Position numbers and translations under genes: made by a program. From Oscillospiraceae bacterium (GTDB lineage Bacteria > Bacillota > Clostridia > Oscillospirales > Ruminococcaceae): a DNA stretch of 64,000 nt. The notes beneath the pieces are model-generated. The model saw nothing but the letters and a program-made list of their open reading frames with translations, searched no databases and was not told the origin of the DNA. Of this stretch, positions 15,539 to 24,545 are shown in pieces. The stretch covers positions 1-64,000 of the forward strand of contig JAFUIS010000005.1 in assembly GCA_017468365.1 (NCBI GenBank), in the 5' to 3' direction. The first letter of the stretch is position 1. Each line of letters starts with the position of its first letter.

Positions 15539-16288
15539 ATGGCAAAAAGAATTCTTGCCGCGCTTCTTCTTGCGGCAATGCTCATCGGTTTTTCCGGCTG
15601 CTCCCCTGCCGAAACCATAAGCGGTTGGCTCGACGAAGCAAGCGGACTTATTCCGAACGATATCGAACTTATCGTTGCACAGATTTTCGGAATGGACGAC
15701 GAAGTTACCGAACACGAAATTATCCTTTCCGAAGGATACGTCAATATGCTTGAAAACGGAACTTTTTATATGAGTTACACCCTTGCGGACGGCACCGAAG
15801 TTATGTACGGAAGCAACGGAGTCCGCACCGGCACAAGCTATCCGGAACCCGCCGAGCTTGAAGGAACCGAACCCGAATATGACGACGATGGAAACCTTAT
15901 CGAACCCGAAATCCCCCACGAGCATATCGTTCTTTTTGAGGGAACTTATTATTACATCGACGACGATCAGTCCAAAATGTTCACCGTAAATCCCGAAAAT
16001 TACAAGGCCGTTCCTTTCGAAATTTCCACCGCAAACATTATTCTTGCCGCCACCGGCGAAGAAACTTTTGGCAGCAAAATGTGCCGCTATGAGCGCTATT
16101 CCACCACCGACGGCGACATCACCTTCTATTACGACAATACTGTTCTTTGCGGAATGGCAATAAGCCAAGGCGAAAACATCGTTATCGAAAACATCACCGC
16201 ATTCAACAAATACCTCAACCCCACCCTTGTTTCCATGCCGGAAAGCTATAAGATAGTGGAATACTGGACTCCCGAATCCGAAGGTTAA
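15539..16288 (+). CDS. Putative lipoprotein of unknown function
   Basis: A 249-residue protein with a lipoprotein signal: KR then ALLLAAMLIGFSG and Cys21 as the lipidation site (the -3 residue Phe is unusual for a lipobox). The mature part is acidic, rich in Tyr, Thr and Glu (EPAELEGTEPEYDDDGNLIE) and has repeated short strand-like segments such as NGTFYMSYTLADGTEVMYGS and GDITFYYDNTVLCGMAI, so it is likely an all-beta surface protein. No known family is recognised. It is monocistronic with its own promoter and terminator. GGAGG lies 7 bases before the ATG. Confidence 0.75.
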   Translation: MAKRILAALLLAAMLIGFSGCSPAETISGWLDEASGLIPNDIELIVAQIFGMDDEVTEHEIILSEGYVNMLENGTFYMSYTLADGTEVMYGSNGVRTGTSYPEPAELEGTEPEYDDDGNLIEPEIPHEHIVLFEGTYYYIDDDQSKMFTVNPENYKAVPFEISTANIILAATGEETFGSKMCRYERYSTTDGDITFYYDNTVLCGMAISQGENIVIENITAFNKYLNPTLVSMPESYKIVEYWTPESEG

Positions 16289-16302
16289 AAGAAAAATAAA
16301 AT

Positions 16303-16337
16303 GCCCGTCTTCTTTTGAAGGCGGGCTTGTTTTTTGC
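16303..16337 (+). terminator. Terminator of the lipoprotein gene
   Basis: Stem GCCCGTCTTC / GAAGGCGGGC (one G-T pair) with TTTT-type loop, followed by TTGTTTTTT. Confidence 0.88.
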
Positions 16338-16362
16338 TTTTTTATTTTACATTTTGTATAAA

Positions 16363-16929
16363 TCAGCGGCCTCTATACGCTCTGTCGAGAGCTTTTTTGC
16401 AAACCGGCGCAAGAAGCACCGAAACGACTATCGCAAAAACAGCATTCACACCGGAAGTCACGAACTTGGTTCCGCAGGCAACCAAAGCGGCGGAAGCATC
16501 GCTTCCTTCAAGAAGAAGTGTGATGAAAGATTTTCCGAGGTGGAGCACAAGATAGGTGCAGGCACCGCAAACGGCTCCGATTATATTCTGCTTTGTCTTT
16601 GTACCGTCGTTGCCGCCGAGTTTTGAGACCCAGCCGCAGACGTACGCCATGGCGAAAAAGAAAGCGAAGGTAAAAGGCGCTCCCGCAACAAAAGCTGGCT
16701 GGGTAAGGTCGAACATTGCGGAACCTATTCCTGCGGCAAGACCGCCTTTTGTTTTTCCGAAGACCATTGCGCCCAGAAGGCAGACCGCGTTGCCCATTTT
16801 GAACTGGGTGGGACCCGCGGGAGTGGGTATCGGTCCGATTTTAAGAAAATAAGTTGCCACAAAAACCAAAGCCGCAAGAACTCCGATTTCGGCAAGATCG
16901 CGAACGGTGAACTTTTTCTGTGTTTCCAT
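16363..16929 (-). CDS. ECF transporter S component, substrate unknown
   Basis: A 188-residue membrane protein with about six spans. The N-terminal RDLAEIGVLAALVFVATYFL carries the S-component AxxxA-type helix-1 pattern that docks to EcfT, and QFKMGNAVCLLGAMVFGKTKGGLAAG is the usual loop and helix pair of this fold. S components bind the vitamin and borrow the EcfA1-EcfA2-EcfT motor; those genes lie at 46.4-48.9 kb. The nearest annotated type is not clear, and no riboswitch is visible in the short leader to hint at the ligand. GGAGGCG lies 7 bases before the ATG. Confidence 0.82.
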   Translation of the reverse strand: METQKKFTVRDLAEIGVLAALVFVATYFLKIGPIPTPAGPTQFKMGNAVCLLGAMVFGKTKGGLAAGIGSAMFDLTQPAFVAGAPFTFAFFFAMAYVCGWVSKLGGNDGTKTKQNIIGAVCGACTYLVLHLGKSFITLLLEGSDASAALVACGTKFVTSGVNAVFAIVVSVLLAPVCKKALDRAYRGR

Positions 16930-16960
16930 TTTTTCGCCTCCGTTTTTTTAAGCTGACTAA

Positions 16961-16989
16961 ATTATAAAACCGATTTTTCAAAATCTCAA
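16961..16989 (-). promoter_or_regulatory. Promoter of the ECF S component gene
   Basis: Minus-strand TTGAGA, 17-base spacer, TATAAT, about 31 bases upstream of the ATG, leaving no room for a riboswitch. Confidence 0.7.
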
Positions 16990-17294
16990 ATTTCAAAATT
17001 TCCGTTTTTTGTTTTTCGGTTTTGGTAAAAAGCAACAAGTGAAAAGTAACAAAAGTTTTTCCGGTTGGCGGGTTTGACGGAATTTTTTGAGACGGTTTTT
17101 CCTTTTCAAAACCCCTTTCGGCAAATTATCCAAAGGAAGGTTTTCGATTTCGGCGGCAGATATGCAAAAGGTAAAAAGTGTGATTTTGCACAATCGAAGC
17201 CTTTTTTAAAAAAGGGTTTTATTATAAATTTTTAACATTGAAACAGGCATCAATATCCCGGTTTTTGCAAAACGCCGAAGTCGCGGTTTTTCCC
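16990..17294. other. AT-rich intergenic stretch between the S component and pgk
   Basis: About 300 bases with no convincing gene. It contains a weak palindrome CCTTTTTTAAAAAAGG near 17200 and a 66-codon minus-strand frame from a GTG at 17193 with a very basic, low-complexity translation and no ribosome site, which is not accepted as a gene. Confidence 0.5.
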
Positions 17295-17323
17295 TTGAAA
17301 AAATGTATATTTTATTATATATT
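17295..17323 (+). promoter_or_regulatory. Promoter of pgk-tpiA-gpmI
   Basis: TTGAAA, 17-base spacer, TATATT, with a leader of about 65 bases to the pgk ATG. Confidence 0.6.
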
Positions 17324-17395
17324 TAATATGAAGTAATTTGGCTTCGATTTTAAATTTGTTTTCAATTAATTCACCATAGAAAGGATGTTGTTCCC

Positions 17396-18586
17396 ATGAA
17401 CACTGCCAACAAAATGTCTGTAAAAGACATCGACGTAGCCGGCAAAAAAGTTCTTGTCCGCTGCGATTTCAACGTACCGCTCAAAGAAGGCGTAATCACC
17501 AACGATAAAAGAATCGTTGCCGCCCTTCCCACCATCAAATATCTTAAAGAAAACGGCGCAAAAGTAATCCTTTGTTCCCACCTTGGCCGTCCGAAGGGCG
17601 AATGGCTTCCCGAATTTTCTCTCGCTCCCGTTGCAAAAAGACTTTCCGAGCTTCTTGAATGCGAAGTAAGAATGAGCAAAGACGTAATCGGCGAAGACGC
17701 AAAAAACATCTCCGAAACCCTTAAAGAAGGCGAAGTCGCTCTTCTTGAAAACGTCCGTTATTACAAAGAAGAAACCAAAAACGTTCCCGAATTTGCAAAA
17801 GAGCTTGCTTCTCTTGCTGAAATTTTCGTAAACGACGCTTTCGGCACCGCACACCGTGCACATGCTTCCACCGCCGGCGTTGCAGATTATCTTCCCGCAG
17901 TCTGCGGCTTCCTTATCCAGAAAGAGATCGACGTTATGGGCAAAGCTCTTGATAACCCCGTAAGACCTTTTGTTGCTGTTCTCGGCGGTGCAAAAGTTTC
18001 TGACAAAATCGGCGTTATCACCAACCTTCTTGAAAAAGTCGACACCCTTATCGTCGGCGGCGCAATGGCTTACACCTTCCTCAAAGCCGAAGGTCACAAC
18101 GTAGGCACTTCTCTTTGCGAAGAAGACAAACTCGAACTCGCCTCCGAACTTCTTGCAAAAGCAAAAGAAAAAGGCGTTTCCCTTCTTCTTCCTGTTGACC
18201 ACATTGCAGCAGACAAATTTGACGAAAACGCAGAACCCGTTGCCGTTGACGGAAAAGACATTCCCGAAGGCCTTATGGGTATGGACATCGGCGCAAAATC
18301 CGTTGAACTCTTTAAAGAAGCAATTAAAAACGCAAAAACCGTTATCTGGAACGGACCTATGGGCGTATTTGAATTCAAAAACTTTGCAGGCGGTACTTTT
18401 GCAGTAGCAGAAGCCATCGCAGAAACCGACTGCATCTCCATCATCGGCGGCGGCGATTCTGTTGCGGCAGTTACCAAACTTGGTTTTGCAGACAAGATGA
18501 CCCACATTTCCACCGGCGGCGGCGCTTCTCTTGAATTCCTCGAAGGTCTTGAACTTCCCGGCATTGCCGCTCTTAACGAAAAATAA
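17396..18586 (+). CDS. pgk: Phosphoglycerate kinase
   Basis: A full-length 396-residue PGK, which makes ATP from 1,3-bisphosphoglycerate. Visible signatures are [20 protein letters not shown] (residues 20-40), HLGRPKGE near 62, the hinge region [39 protein letters not shown] and the nucleotide site WNGPMGVFE with the terminal [13 protein letters not shown] and [13 protein letters not shown]. It is the first gene of a compact glycolytic cluster; tpiA starts 19 bases after its stop. GAPDH, normally upstream, is not in the window. Confidence 0.98.
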   Translation: MNTANKMSVKDIDVAGKKVLVRCDFNVPLKEGVITNDKRIVAALPTIKYLKENGAKVILCSHLGRPKGEWLPEFSLAPVAKRLSELLECEVRMSKDVIGEDAKNISETLKEGEVALLENVRYYKEETKNVPEFAKELASLAEIFVNDAFGTAHRAHASTAGVADYLPAVCGFLIQKEIDVMGKALDNPVRPFVAVLGGAKVSDKIGVITNLLEKVDTLIVGGAMAYTFLKAEGHNVGTSLCEEDKLELASELLAKAKEKGVSLLLPVDHIAADKFDENAEPVAVDGKDIPEGLMGMDIGAKSVELFKEAIKNAKTVIWNGPMGVFEFKNFAGGTFAVAEAIAETDCISIIGGGDSVAAVTKLGFADKMTHISTGGGASLEFLEGLELPGIAALNEK

Positions 18587-18605
18587 TCCGAAAGGAAGTT
18601 TTATC

Positions 18606-19373
18606 ATGAATAAATCCAAACGCGCCGCTGTTATTGCCGGCAACTGGAAAATGAACAAAACCCGCGCAGAAGCAAAAGCTCTTATCGAAGAACTTCTTCC
18701 CCTTGTAAGCGAAGCGGATTGCTCCGTTGTCGTTTGCACCCCCTATCTTGACCTTGAAACCGCAGTCAACGCAACTTCCGGTTCCAACGTAAAAGTCGGC
18801 GCACAGAACTGCCACTGGGCACCCGGCGGCGCATTCACCGGTGAAATTCCCGCTTCCATGATCAAGGAAGTCGGCGCAGAATACGTTATCATCGGTCACA
18901 GCGAAAGAAGACAGTATTTCGGCGAAACCGACGAAACCGTTAACGAACGTACCCGCGCTGCTCTTGACGAAGGTCTTACCGTTATTCTTTGCTGCGGCGA
19001 ACTTCTTAACGAACGCGAACAGGGAATTATGGAAGAAGTTGTGGGCAAACAGCTTAAAGTTGCTCTCGGCGGTGTTTCCGAAGATGAACTTAAAAACATC
19101 ATCATCGCTTATGAACCCGTCTGGGCAATCGGCACCGGCGTTACCGCCACCGCAGACCAGGCTGAGGAAGCCTGCAAATTCATCCGCGAACTTATCGCAA
19201 AACTTTATTCCAAAGAAGCTGCCGAAGGCATCACCATTCAGTACGGCGGAAGCATGAACGCAAAGAACGCCGCAGAGCTTCTTTCCAAAGAAGATGTTGA
19301 CGGCGGACTTATCGGCGGCGCTTCTCTTAAAGCTCCCGATTTTGCAGCTATCGTTGCAGCAGCTTCCAAATAA
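18606..19373 (+). CDS. tpiA: Triosephosphate isomerase
   Basis: A 255-residue TIM barrel. Catalytic residues are in place: K15 (GNWKMN), H98 (IIGHSERR) and E170 (AYEPVWAIGTG), with the phosphate-binding YGGSMNAKNA and GGLIGGASLK near the C-terminus. The ATG at 18606 has AAAGGAAG upstream and gives the standard length; the frame is open further back into pgk but that extension is not expected to be used. It lies between pgk and gpmI in one transcript. Confidence 0.98.
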   Translation: MNKSKRAAVIAGNWKMNKTRAEAKALIEELLPLVSEADCSVVVCTPYLDLETAVNATSGSNVKVGAQNCHWAPGGAFTGEIPASMIKEVGAEYVIIGHSERRQYFGETDETVNERTRAALDEGLTVILCCGELLNEREQGIMEEVVGKQLKVALGGVSEDELKNIIIAYEPVWAIGTGVTATADQAEEACKFIRELIAKLYSKEAAEGITIQYGGSMNAKNAAELLSKEDVDGGLIGGASLKAPDFAAIVAAASK

Positions 19374-19385
19374 GGAGAAAACCGA

Positions 19386-20891
19386 ATGAAACCCCTTGTT
19401 TTAATGATACTCGACGGTTTCGGCTATAACGAAAGCGATTACGGTAACGCTATCCGCGCCGCAAAAATGCCGAACCTTGACAAAATAAAGGCCGAATGTC
19501 CCAAAACCATCATCGGCGCTTCCGGACTTGACGTCGGTCTTCCGGACGGTCAGATGGGAAACTCCGAAGTCGGCCATACCAACATCGGCGCCGGAAGAAT
19601 CGTTTATCAGCCGCTGATGCGAATCACCAACGCGGTCCGCGACGGAAGCTTTTTTGAAAACGAAGCACTTTGCTCCGCTATGGAAAACTGCAAAGAAAAA
19701 GATTCCGCCCTTCATATCCTCGGACTTCTTTCCGACGGCGGTGTTCACAGCCATCTTGAACATATCTTCGGCCTTATTGACATGGCGAAGAAAAACGGAC
19801 TTTCGAAAGTTTATCTTCACTGCTTTATGGACGGAAGGGACGTTCCTCCCTCCTCCGGAAAAAGTTTTATCGAAAAGCTTGAAGCAAAACTTTCCGAAAC
19901 CGGAATCGGCAAAATCGCTTCCGTCGGCGGAAGATATTACGGAATGGACCGTGACAAACGCTGGGACAGAGTTGAAAAACATTATAAAGCTCTTGTTCTC
20001 GGCGAGGCACCTTTTGAAGAAGATGCCGCAGCGGCAGTTCAGAAAAGCTATGACGAGGGCGTGACCGATGAATTCATCGTTCCGTTCATCTGTGAAAAAG
20101 ACGCCGGAATCAAAGACGGCGATTCGGTTATTTTTGCAAACTTCCGCCCCGACCGCGCAAGAGAAATGACCCGCGCCATTGTTGACAAGGAATTTTCCGG
20201 TTTTGAAAGGACCGCAAAGGACGTTTGCTACGTTTGCATGGCTCAGTATGACGAAAGCATCGAAAACGTAAAGGTGGCGTTCCCGCCCCTTGTTCTTGAA
20301 GATACCTTCGGCGAATACATCGCCAAAAAAGGTCTTAAACAGCTTCGCATTGCCGAAACCGAAAAATATGCCCACGTCACCTTCTTCTTCAACGGCGGCG
20401 TCGAAACTCCTTATGAAAACGAAAGCCGCGACCTTATCGCTTCGCCCAACGTTGCGACCTATGACCTTCAGCCCGAGATGAGCGCTTATCTCGTTACCGA
20501 AAAGCTTCTTGAAGAGCTTGACAAAAACGAAAACGACGTCATCATCCTCAACTATGCAAACACCGACATGGTCGGTCACACCGGCGTTTTTGAGGCGGCT
20601 GTGGCAGCCTGTGAGGCCGTTGACGAATGCCTTGGCAAAGTTTGCGAGAAGGTAAAAGAACTTGGCGGTGCGGTCATTATAACCGCCGACCACGGCAACG
20701 CAGACGTTATGCTTGCCAAAGACGGAACTCCTTTTACCGCACACAGCACCAACCCCGTTCCGTTCATCGTTTACAACTATCCTTGCGAACTTCGCACCGG
20801 CGGTGTTCTTGCGGATATTGCACCCACCATGCTCAAAATGCTTGGAATGGAGCAGCCCGAAAGCATGACAGGAAAAAGCATTATCATTTAA
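19386..20891 (+). CDS. gpmI: 2,3-bisphosphoglycerate-independent phosphoglycerate mutase
   Basis: A 501-residue metal-dependent iPGM of the alkaline phosphatase superfamily. It has D10 and the nucleophile S60 (GQMGNSEVGHTNIGAGR), DGRDVPPSSG near residue 150, NFRPDRAREMTRA and the C-terminal metal ligands in NYANTDMVGHTG and TADHGNAD. It begins 12 bases after tpiA with GGAG upstream. It converts 3- to 2-phosphoglycerate, completing the three-step cluster; enolase is not in the window. Confidence 0.98.
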   Translation: MKPLVLMILDGFGYNESDYGNAIRAAKMPNLDKIKAECPKTIIGASGLDVGLPDGQMGNSEVGHTNIGAGRIVYQPLMRITNAVRDGSFFENEALCSAMENCKEKDSALHILGLLSDGGVHSHLEHIFGLIDMAKKNGLSKVYLHCFMDGRDVPPSSGKSFIEKLEAKLSETGIGKIASVGGRYYGMDRDKRWDRVEKHYKALVLGEAPFEEDAAAAVQKSYDEGVTDEFIVPFICEKDAGIKDGDSVIFANFRPDRAREMTRAIVDKEFSGFERTAKDVCYVCMAQYDESIENVKVAFPPLVLEDTFGEYIAKKGLKQLRIAETEKYAHVTFFFNGGVETPYENESRDLIASPNVATYDLQPEMSAYLVTEKLLEELDKNENDVIILNYANTDMVGHTGVFEAAVAACEAVDECLGKVCEKVKELGGAVIITADHGNADVMLAKDGTPFTAHSTNPVPFIVYNYPCELRTGGVLADIAPTMLKMLGMEQPESMTGKSIII

Positions 20892-20904
20892 GATGCTCAA
20901 AACA

Positions 20905-20942
20905 AAAATCCCGTGCTCAAAACGAGCACGGGATTTTTTTGT
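20905..20942. terminator. Bidirectional terminator between gpmI and the fusion gene, CCGTGCTCA family
   Basis: Stem AATCCCGTGCTC / GAGCACGGGATT with a short AAAAC loop and A/T runs on both sides. Confidence 0.92.
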
Positions 20943-20953
20943 TATGTTTTTTA

Positions 20954-23900
20954 TCAGTATTTGATGCCGATATAGCAGTTGGAATAATATTTGAGAAGAA
21001 TTTCGTCCCATTCATATCCCTGCTTTGCATAAGCTATGGAGCCCACTGCGCTGAGACCGACACCGTGGCCGTAACCGCGGGTGGTGAACACGAAAACATC
21101 TCTTGCGGAGTTGTATTCAACCTCGAAAGCGGTGGAACGGAGGGTGGAACCTCCGAGCACGTTTTCGCGGAGTTTTCTTGCGCTGTAAGTGGTTCCGCCG
21201 AGGTTTACTTTATCGACATAGTCGGTAGTTCCGAAATAGCTGGAAATGCTTATCCATGTGGAAGGATCGCCGGAAAGGGTTATTCCCGCTTTGCTTTTCA
21301 CCTTGTTTTTGAAATCGGTGGAAGAAATGGTTTTTACGGTTTCGGCTTTTCCGTCAACGGGAGAAGGTACGGAAAGAAGGTTGCGGTTGCTTCCGCCCCA
21401 GACCCATTTGGAATCGGCGGTCACGCCGCAACTTTCGGAGAAATAGGTTGCAAGAATAAAGTCGTCGCTTCTGTCGTCAAGAACCGCATAGCCGATAACT
21501 TCGGCAACGCAGCGTTTTATCTGGCTGTCAAGTTTTGCGGCGCTTGTGCCTGCGCTTACAACGCCGCCGTGATACATAAGATAGGTATAGGTCGCGACTG
21601 CCTGGGCTTTTACGTGTTCGTCAGGCTGTCCTCTTCCCGCTTCGTATGCAACTATCTGGCAGACCGCATCGTAAACGGTCATTTTGGTTCCGTTGACCTT
21701 TACGGTCTCAACAAGGGAACGCTCGTAATATCCGCTTCCGGAAGAAGGAGCGGAAGGTCTTGCGCTTCCGAGGAGCATTCCGCTCGCAGAGGCAGAAGTG
21801 CTTTCGGAGGAAGTGTTTCCGTCGCCGCTGATGATTATCTTATCCGGTTCGGAAGAAACGGAGGTGCCTTCGGAACTTGTTTGAGGCGGAAGAGAAGAAA
21901 CCGGTGCGGAAGAGGTGCTTCCGGAAGGTTCGGACGGAGCGGAAGAAGTTGCGGAAGAAATACTTTCGGAAGAAGTGCTTTCGGAACTTGTTTCCGCTTT
22001 GGTAACGTTGATTTCGAAGGTTATTTCTTTTCCTTCATAGGTTACTTTTACGACTTTTTTGCCCTCAGTTTCAAGAACGGTTCCGTTTTCAAGGTCAAGA
22101 ACGAAATCGGCGGTGATATCTTCATAGCTGCCGTCGCTCTTCTGAACTCTTATTACAAGGCCGGTGGTATCGAATTTATCGCCGACTTTATATTCGAGCT
22201 TGGTGGGTTTTACCTTTACCGCAAGGGATTCGACCTTGATTTCGGAAGAAGTGGTCGCGGAAGAGGTGGAATCGGAACTGGTTTCCGCAGAAGTGGAATC
22301 GGAACTGGGCTCGGAAGAGGTTTCGGAAGAAGTTTCTTCGGAAGAGGAACTTTCGGAATCCGCAATTTCTTCGGCGTCGCCGAAGGTGGCATCTTCTTCT
22401 TTCTTCTGTGCCTCGGCAATGGTCTTATACCATTTATCCGGCATGAGCGGGTTTGCATTATAATATGCAGCGCTGGTATCAATGGCGCTTAGGTCCTCGC
22501 CCTCGCGAACTTCCCTTGCAATGATGACTACCCTTGCATCGGTGAAGTCATAGCTGCAGGTGGAAAGGGTGAGGAAATGGTCGTTTTCGTTATAATCAAC
22601 TCCGGTCACGACCATGGTGCGTTTTGCAACTTCTTTTACGAATTCGCGGGTCTCTTCCGCGGTTCCGTAAATAAAGTTGTTATAGTTCCATACGGGGCCG
22701 TCTTTTTCATAAGCGTTGGTAAGAACAACGCCTACCACCAGCCAATCCTTATCGCCGTAAAGGGTGTCAAAATGGATGACCGGGTGCTCTTTATAGAATT
22801 TGAGTTTGCGGTATTTGAGAAGGTCGCTGAACATCTGGCCGTCGTCATAGACGTTGTGGCCGTAAACGATAAGGTTGGTGCTCTGGATATCCGGGCGGGT
22901 ATCGCAGCGGTAATCAAGGAACGGAGTTCCGTACATGGAATAGTTTCCGTAAAAGTCCTTGCGCAGATAGTACTGGCCTTTTTTGCCTTTATCGTTTGCC
23001 ATTTCGGTCTGGACGACCGGGAAATTGACGTTGGTGCCGTCAATTTTTATGTAGCCGATGAGGTCGCGGTTTTCTTCATAAAGTGCATAGAGTTTTTCGT
23101 TGAATTCCCAATCCTCCGGCACCTCGATGTTTTCCTGCTGAACAAGGTTCTGCAGGTTTGCGGCAAGGCTTCTGTGAGTTACGGAATCGGCAACTTTCGT
23201 TCCAAGGTAACCCATGCAGCCGAGGAAAACAAGGATACTGATTATAAAGACAGATTTTCTGACGGTCTCGCCTTTGGAATCGCCTTTCATTGGGATGAAT
23301 CTGGAATACCATTTTCCGCCGGATTTTGTTTCGGAAGTGCGGAATTTTGCTTTTCCGGAAACGGCGGCTTTAAAGGATACCGCATTTTCATAAAGTTTTG
23401 GATAAGCGGAAACAACGGCTCTTGCAAGATGAACTGCCGCAAAACCTGCCGCGGCGATAAGTTCTTCACGGGTGGAGGCGGTGACGTGTTCGGTCCAGAC
23501 GTTGTCGCCCATGCATACGGCGACGTTTGCGCCTTCGGAAACTTTCATGGGGTCGCTCGTTATGGCGATACCGATGTTGGAACCGTAGCTGCGGTTGACC
23601 TCTTCCGCAAGGATGGATGCGGTCCATGCGCTGTTTTTCCCGTGGCGTTTAAGAGTTTTTTCCGGAACGTTGCAACGGTCAAGGCCCTGGGAAGTTCCGA
23701 GGTAGTTTCCGACGTACTCACTTGTGTAAGCGGCGGAAGCTATTTCGTTTCGCTGGATTCCTTCAAGAGCAATGGCGGCTTTAAGGTCTTTTTTGCTCAG
23801 TTCTTTTCCAAGCGCCTGACCTACGTTTTCGGCATCCACCGCATAAGCGGCGCTTCCGAGTTCTTCAACAATGCTTTTTATCGCAGAATTTACTCGGGTA

Positions 23901-24502
23901 TAAGCTTCTTTTCTGTTTTCGCCTTTTGCATAGACCTGAACGGCAATCTCGCCTTCGTCCTCATAAACTCTTGCGGCGGCGCCAAAAGTTTCGGCAGCGG
24001 AAACCGCTTCTTCGGCCTCAGCTTTGGTAATCTTGCAGGCGCGGACGGTGCGCATTGCGAAAGGTGCTTCAACAAATTCCGCAAGGTACTGGGAAACGCG
24101 GTAGCAAAGCATGAACTGAAGGCTTTTTGCTCCGCCGGGTATCATGATGATGCACTGGTTTCCTGCGGAAATGGCGCATCCGCTGGGTCTTCCCTCTTTG
24201 TTGCGGAAAATTTCGGCGCCTTCGGGGAAAAGTTCTCCGTCTTTCATAACGGTGTTGAAACCGATTGCCGACGAAACGGCGGAAACGGTCATGTTGCCGT
24301 TTCTTTCGCCCATGCCGCCGATAATCAATATTACGTTATAATCGGCAAGAGATTCCGCCACGGTTTTATGGATGGCTTCCTGCTCTGCATCGATGCGCTT
24401 GCCTTTGATGTTGGTGATCCCAAGCATCTCGAACTGTTTCTGAACAAGCGAAGCGACGTTATCCTGTTTCACGTTGCTGAGAAGAATTACTTCAGACTGC
24501 AT
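20954..24502 (-). CDS. CinA-like / class B sortase / Ig-like / SpoIID multidomain membrane protein
   Basis: One uninterrupted 1182-codon frame. Residues 1-145 resemble the CinA N-terminal MoCF domain (IIGGMGERNGN for the usual GGLGP loop), 150-215 a CinA KH-like region, 240-370 the CinA C-terminal amidase fold, where the catalytic SxTGG is absent. A short basic stretch precedes one membrane span (416-436). Residues 470-665 form a class B sortase with H549 (YGHN), C649 (TLSTC) and R657. A Ser/Thr-rich linker (717-753), a bacterial Ig-like domain (754-834), a second Ser-rich linker (835-925) and a SpoIID domain (925-1182; E954, RGYGHGVGLS at 1142) follow. Expected topology: CinA part in the cytoplasm, the rest outside. 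The ATG has AAAGGAGTG upstream. It is the last gene of the cysteine desulfurase-thiI operon. The domain calls are firm, the combined role is unknown. Confidence 0.88.
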   Translation of the reverse strand: MQSEVILLSNVKQDNVASLVQKQFEMLGITNIKGKRIDAEQEAIHKTVAESLADYNVILIIGGMGERNGNMTVSAVSSAIGFNTVMKDGELFPEGAEIFRNKEGRPSGCAISAGNQCIIMIPGGAKSLQFMLCYRVSQYLAEFVEAPFAMRTVRACKITKAEAEEAVSAAETFGAAARVYEDEGEIAVQVYAKGENRKEAYTRVNSAIKSIVEELGSAAYAVDAENVGQALGKELSKKDLKAAIALEGIQRNEIASAAYTSEYVGNYLGTSQGLDRCNVPEKTLKRHGKNSAWTASILAEEVNRSYGSNIGIAITSDPMKVSEGANVAVCMGDNVWTEHVTASTREELIAAAGFAAVHLARAVVSAYPKLYENAVSFKAAVSGKAKFRTSETKSGGKWYSRFIPMKGDSKGETVRKSVFIISILVFLGCMGYLGTKVADSVTHRSLAANLQNLVQQENIEVPEDWEFNEKLYALYEENRDLIGYIKIDGTNVNFPVVQTEMANDKGKKGQYYLRKDFYGNYSMYGTPFLDYRCDTRPDIQSTNLIVYGHNVYDDGQMFSDLLKYRKLKFYKEHPVIHFDTLYGDKDWLVVGVVLTNAYEKDGPVWNYNNFIYGTAEETREFVKEVAKRTMVVTGVDYNENDHFLTLSTCSYDFTDARVVIIAREVREGEDLSAIDTSAAYYNANPLMPDKWYKTIAEAQKKEEDATFGDAEEIADSESSSSEETSSETSSEPSSDSTSAETSSDSTSSATTSSEIKVESLAVKVKPTKLEYKVGDKFDTTGLVIRVQKSDGSYEDITADFVLDLENGTVLETEGKKVVKVTYEGKEITFEINVTKAETSSESTSSESISSATSSAPSEPSGSTSSAPVSSLPPQTSSEGTSVSSEPDKIIISGDGNTSSESTSASASGMLLGSARPSAPSSGSGYYERSLVETVKVNGTKMTVYDAVCQIVAYEAGRGQPDEHVKAQAVATYTYLMYHGGVVSAGTSAAKLDSQIKRCVAEVIGYAVLDDRSDDFILATYFSESCGVTADSKWVWGGSNRNLLSVPSPVDGKAETVKTISSTDFKNKVKSKAGITLSGDPSTWISISSYFGTTDYVDKVNLGGTTYSARKLRENVLGGSTLRSTAFEVEYNSARDVFVFTTRGYGHGVGLSAVGSIAYAKQGYEWDEILLKYYSNCYIGIKY

Positions 24503-24545
24503 GAAATCACTCCTTTCAAAAATAAATTTTCATTTGCATAAGTTA

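Noticed and set aside
16993-17193. 66-codon minus-strand frame before the S component gene
   Set aside because: GTG start without ribosome site, very basic low-complexity translation, and it overlaps the promoter region's upstream DNA.
21750-22350. Repetitive GGAAGAAGT-like DNA that could be taken for a tandem repeat or CRISPR-like array
   Set aside because: It encodes the Ser/Thr/Glu-rich linkers of the fusion protein in frame; repeat units are irregular and there are no spacers.
22577-24541. Long antisense frame over the CinA-sortase part of the fusion gene (654 codons)
   Set aside because: Same codon-bias artefact; no ribosome site and no recognisable domain, while the sense frame has intact sortase and SpoIID motifs.
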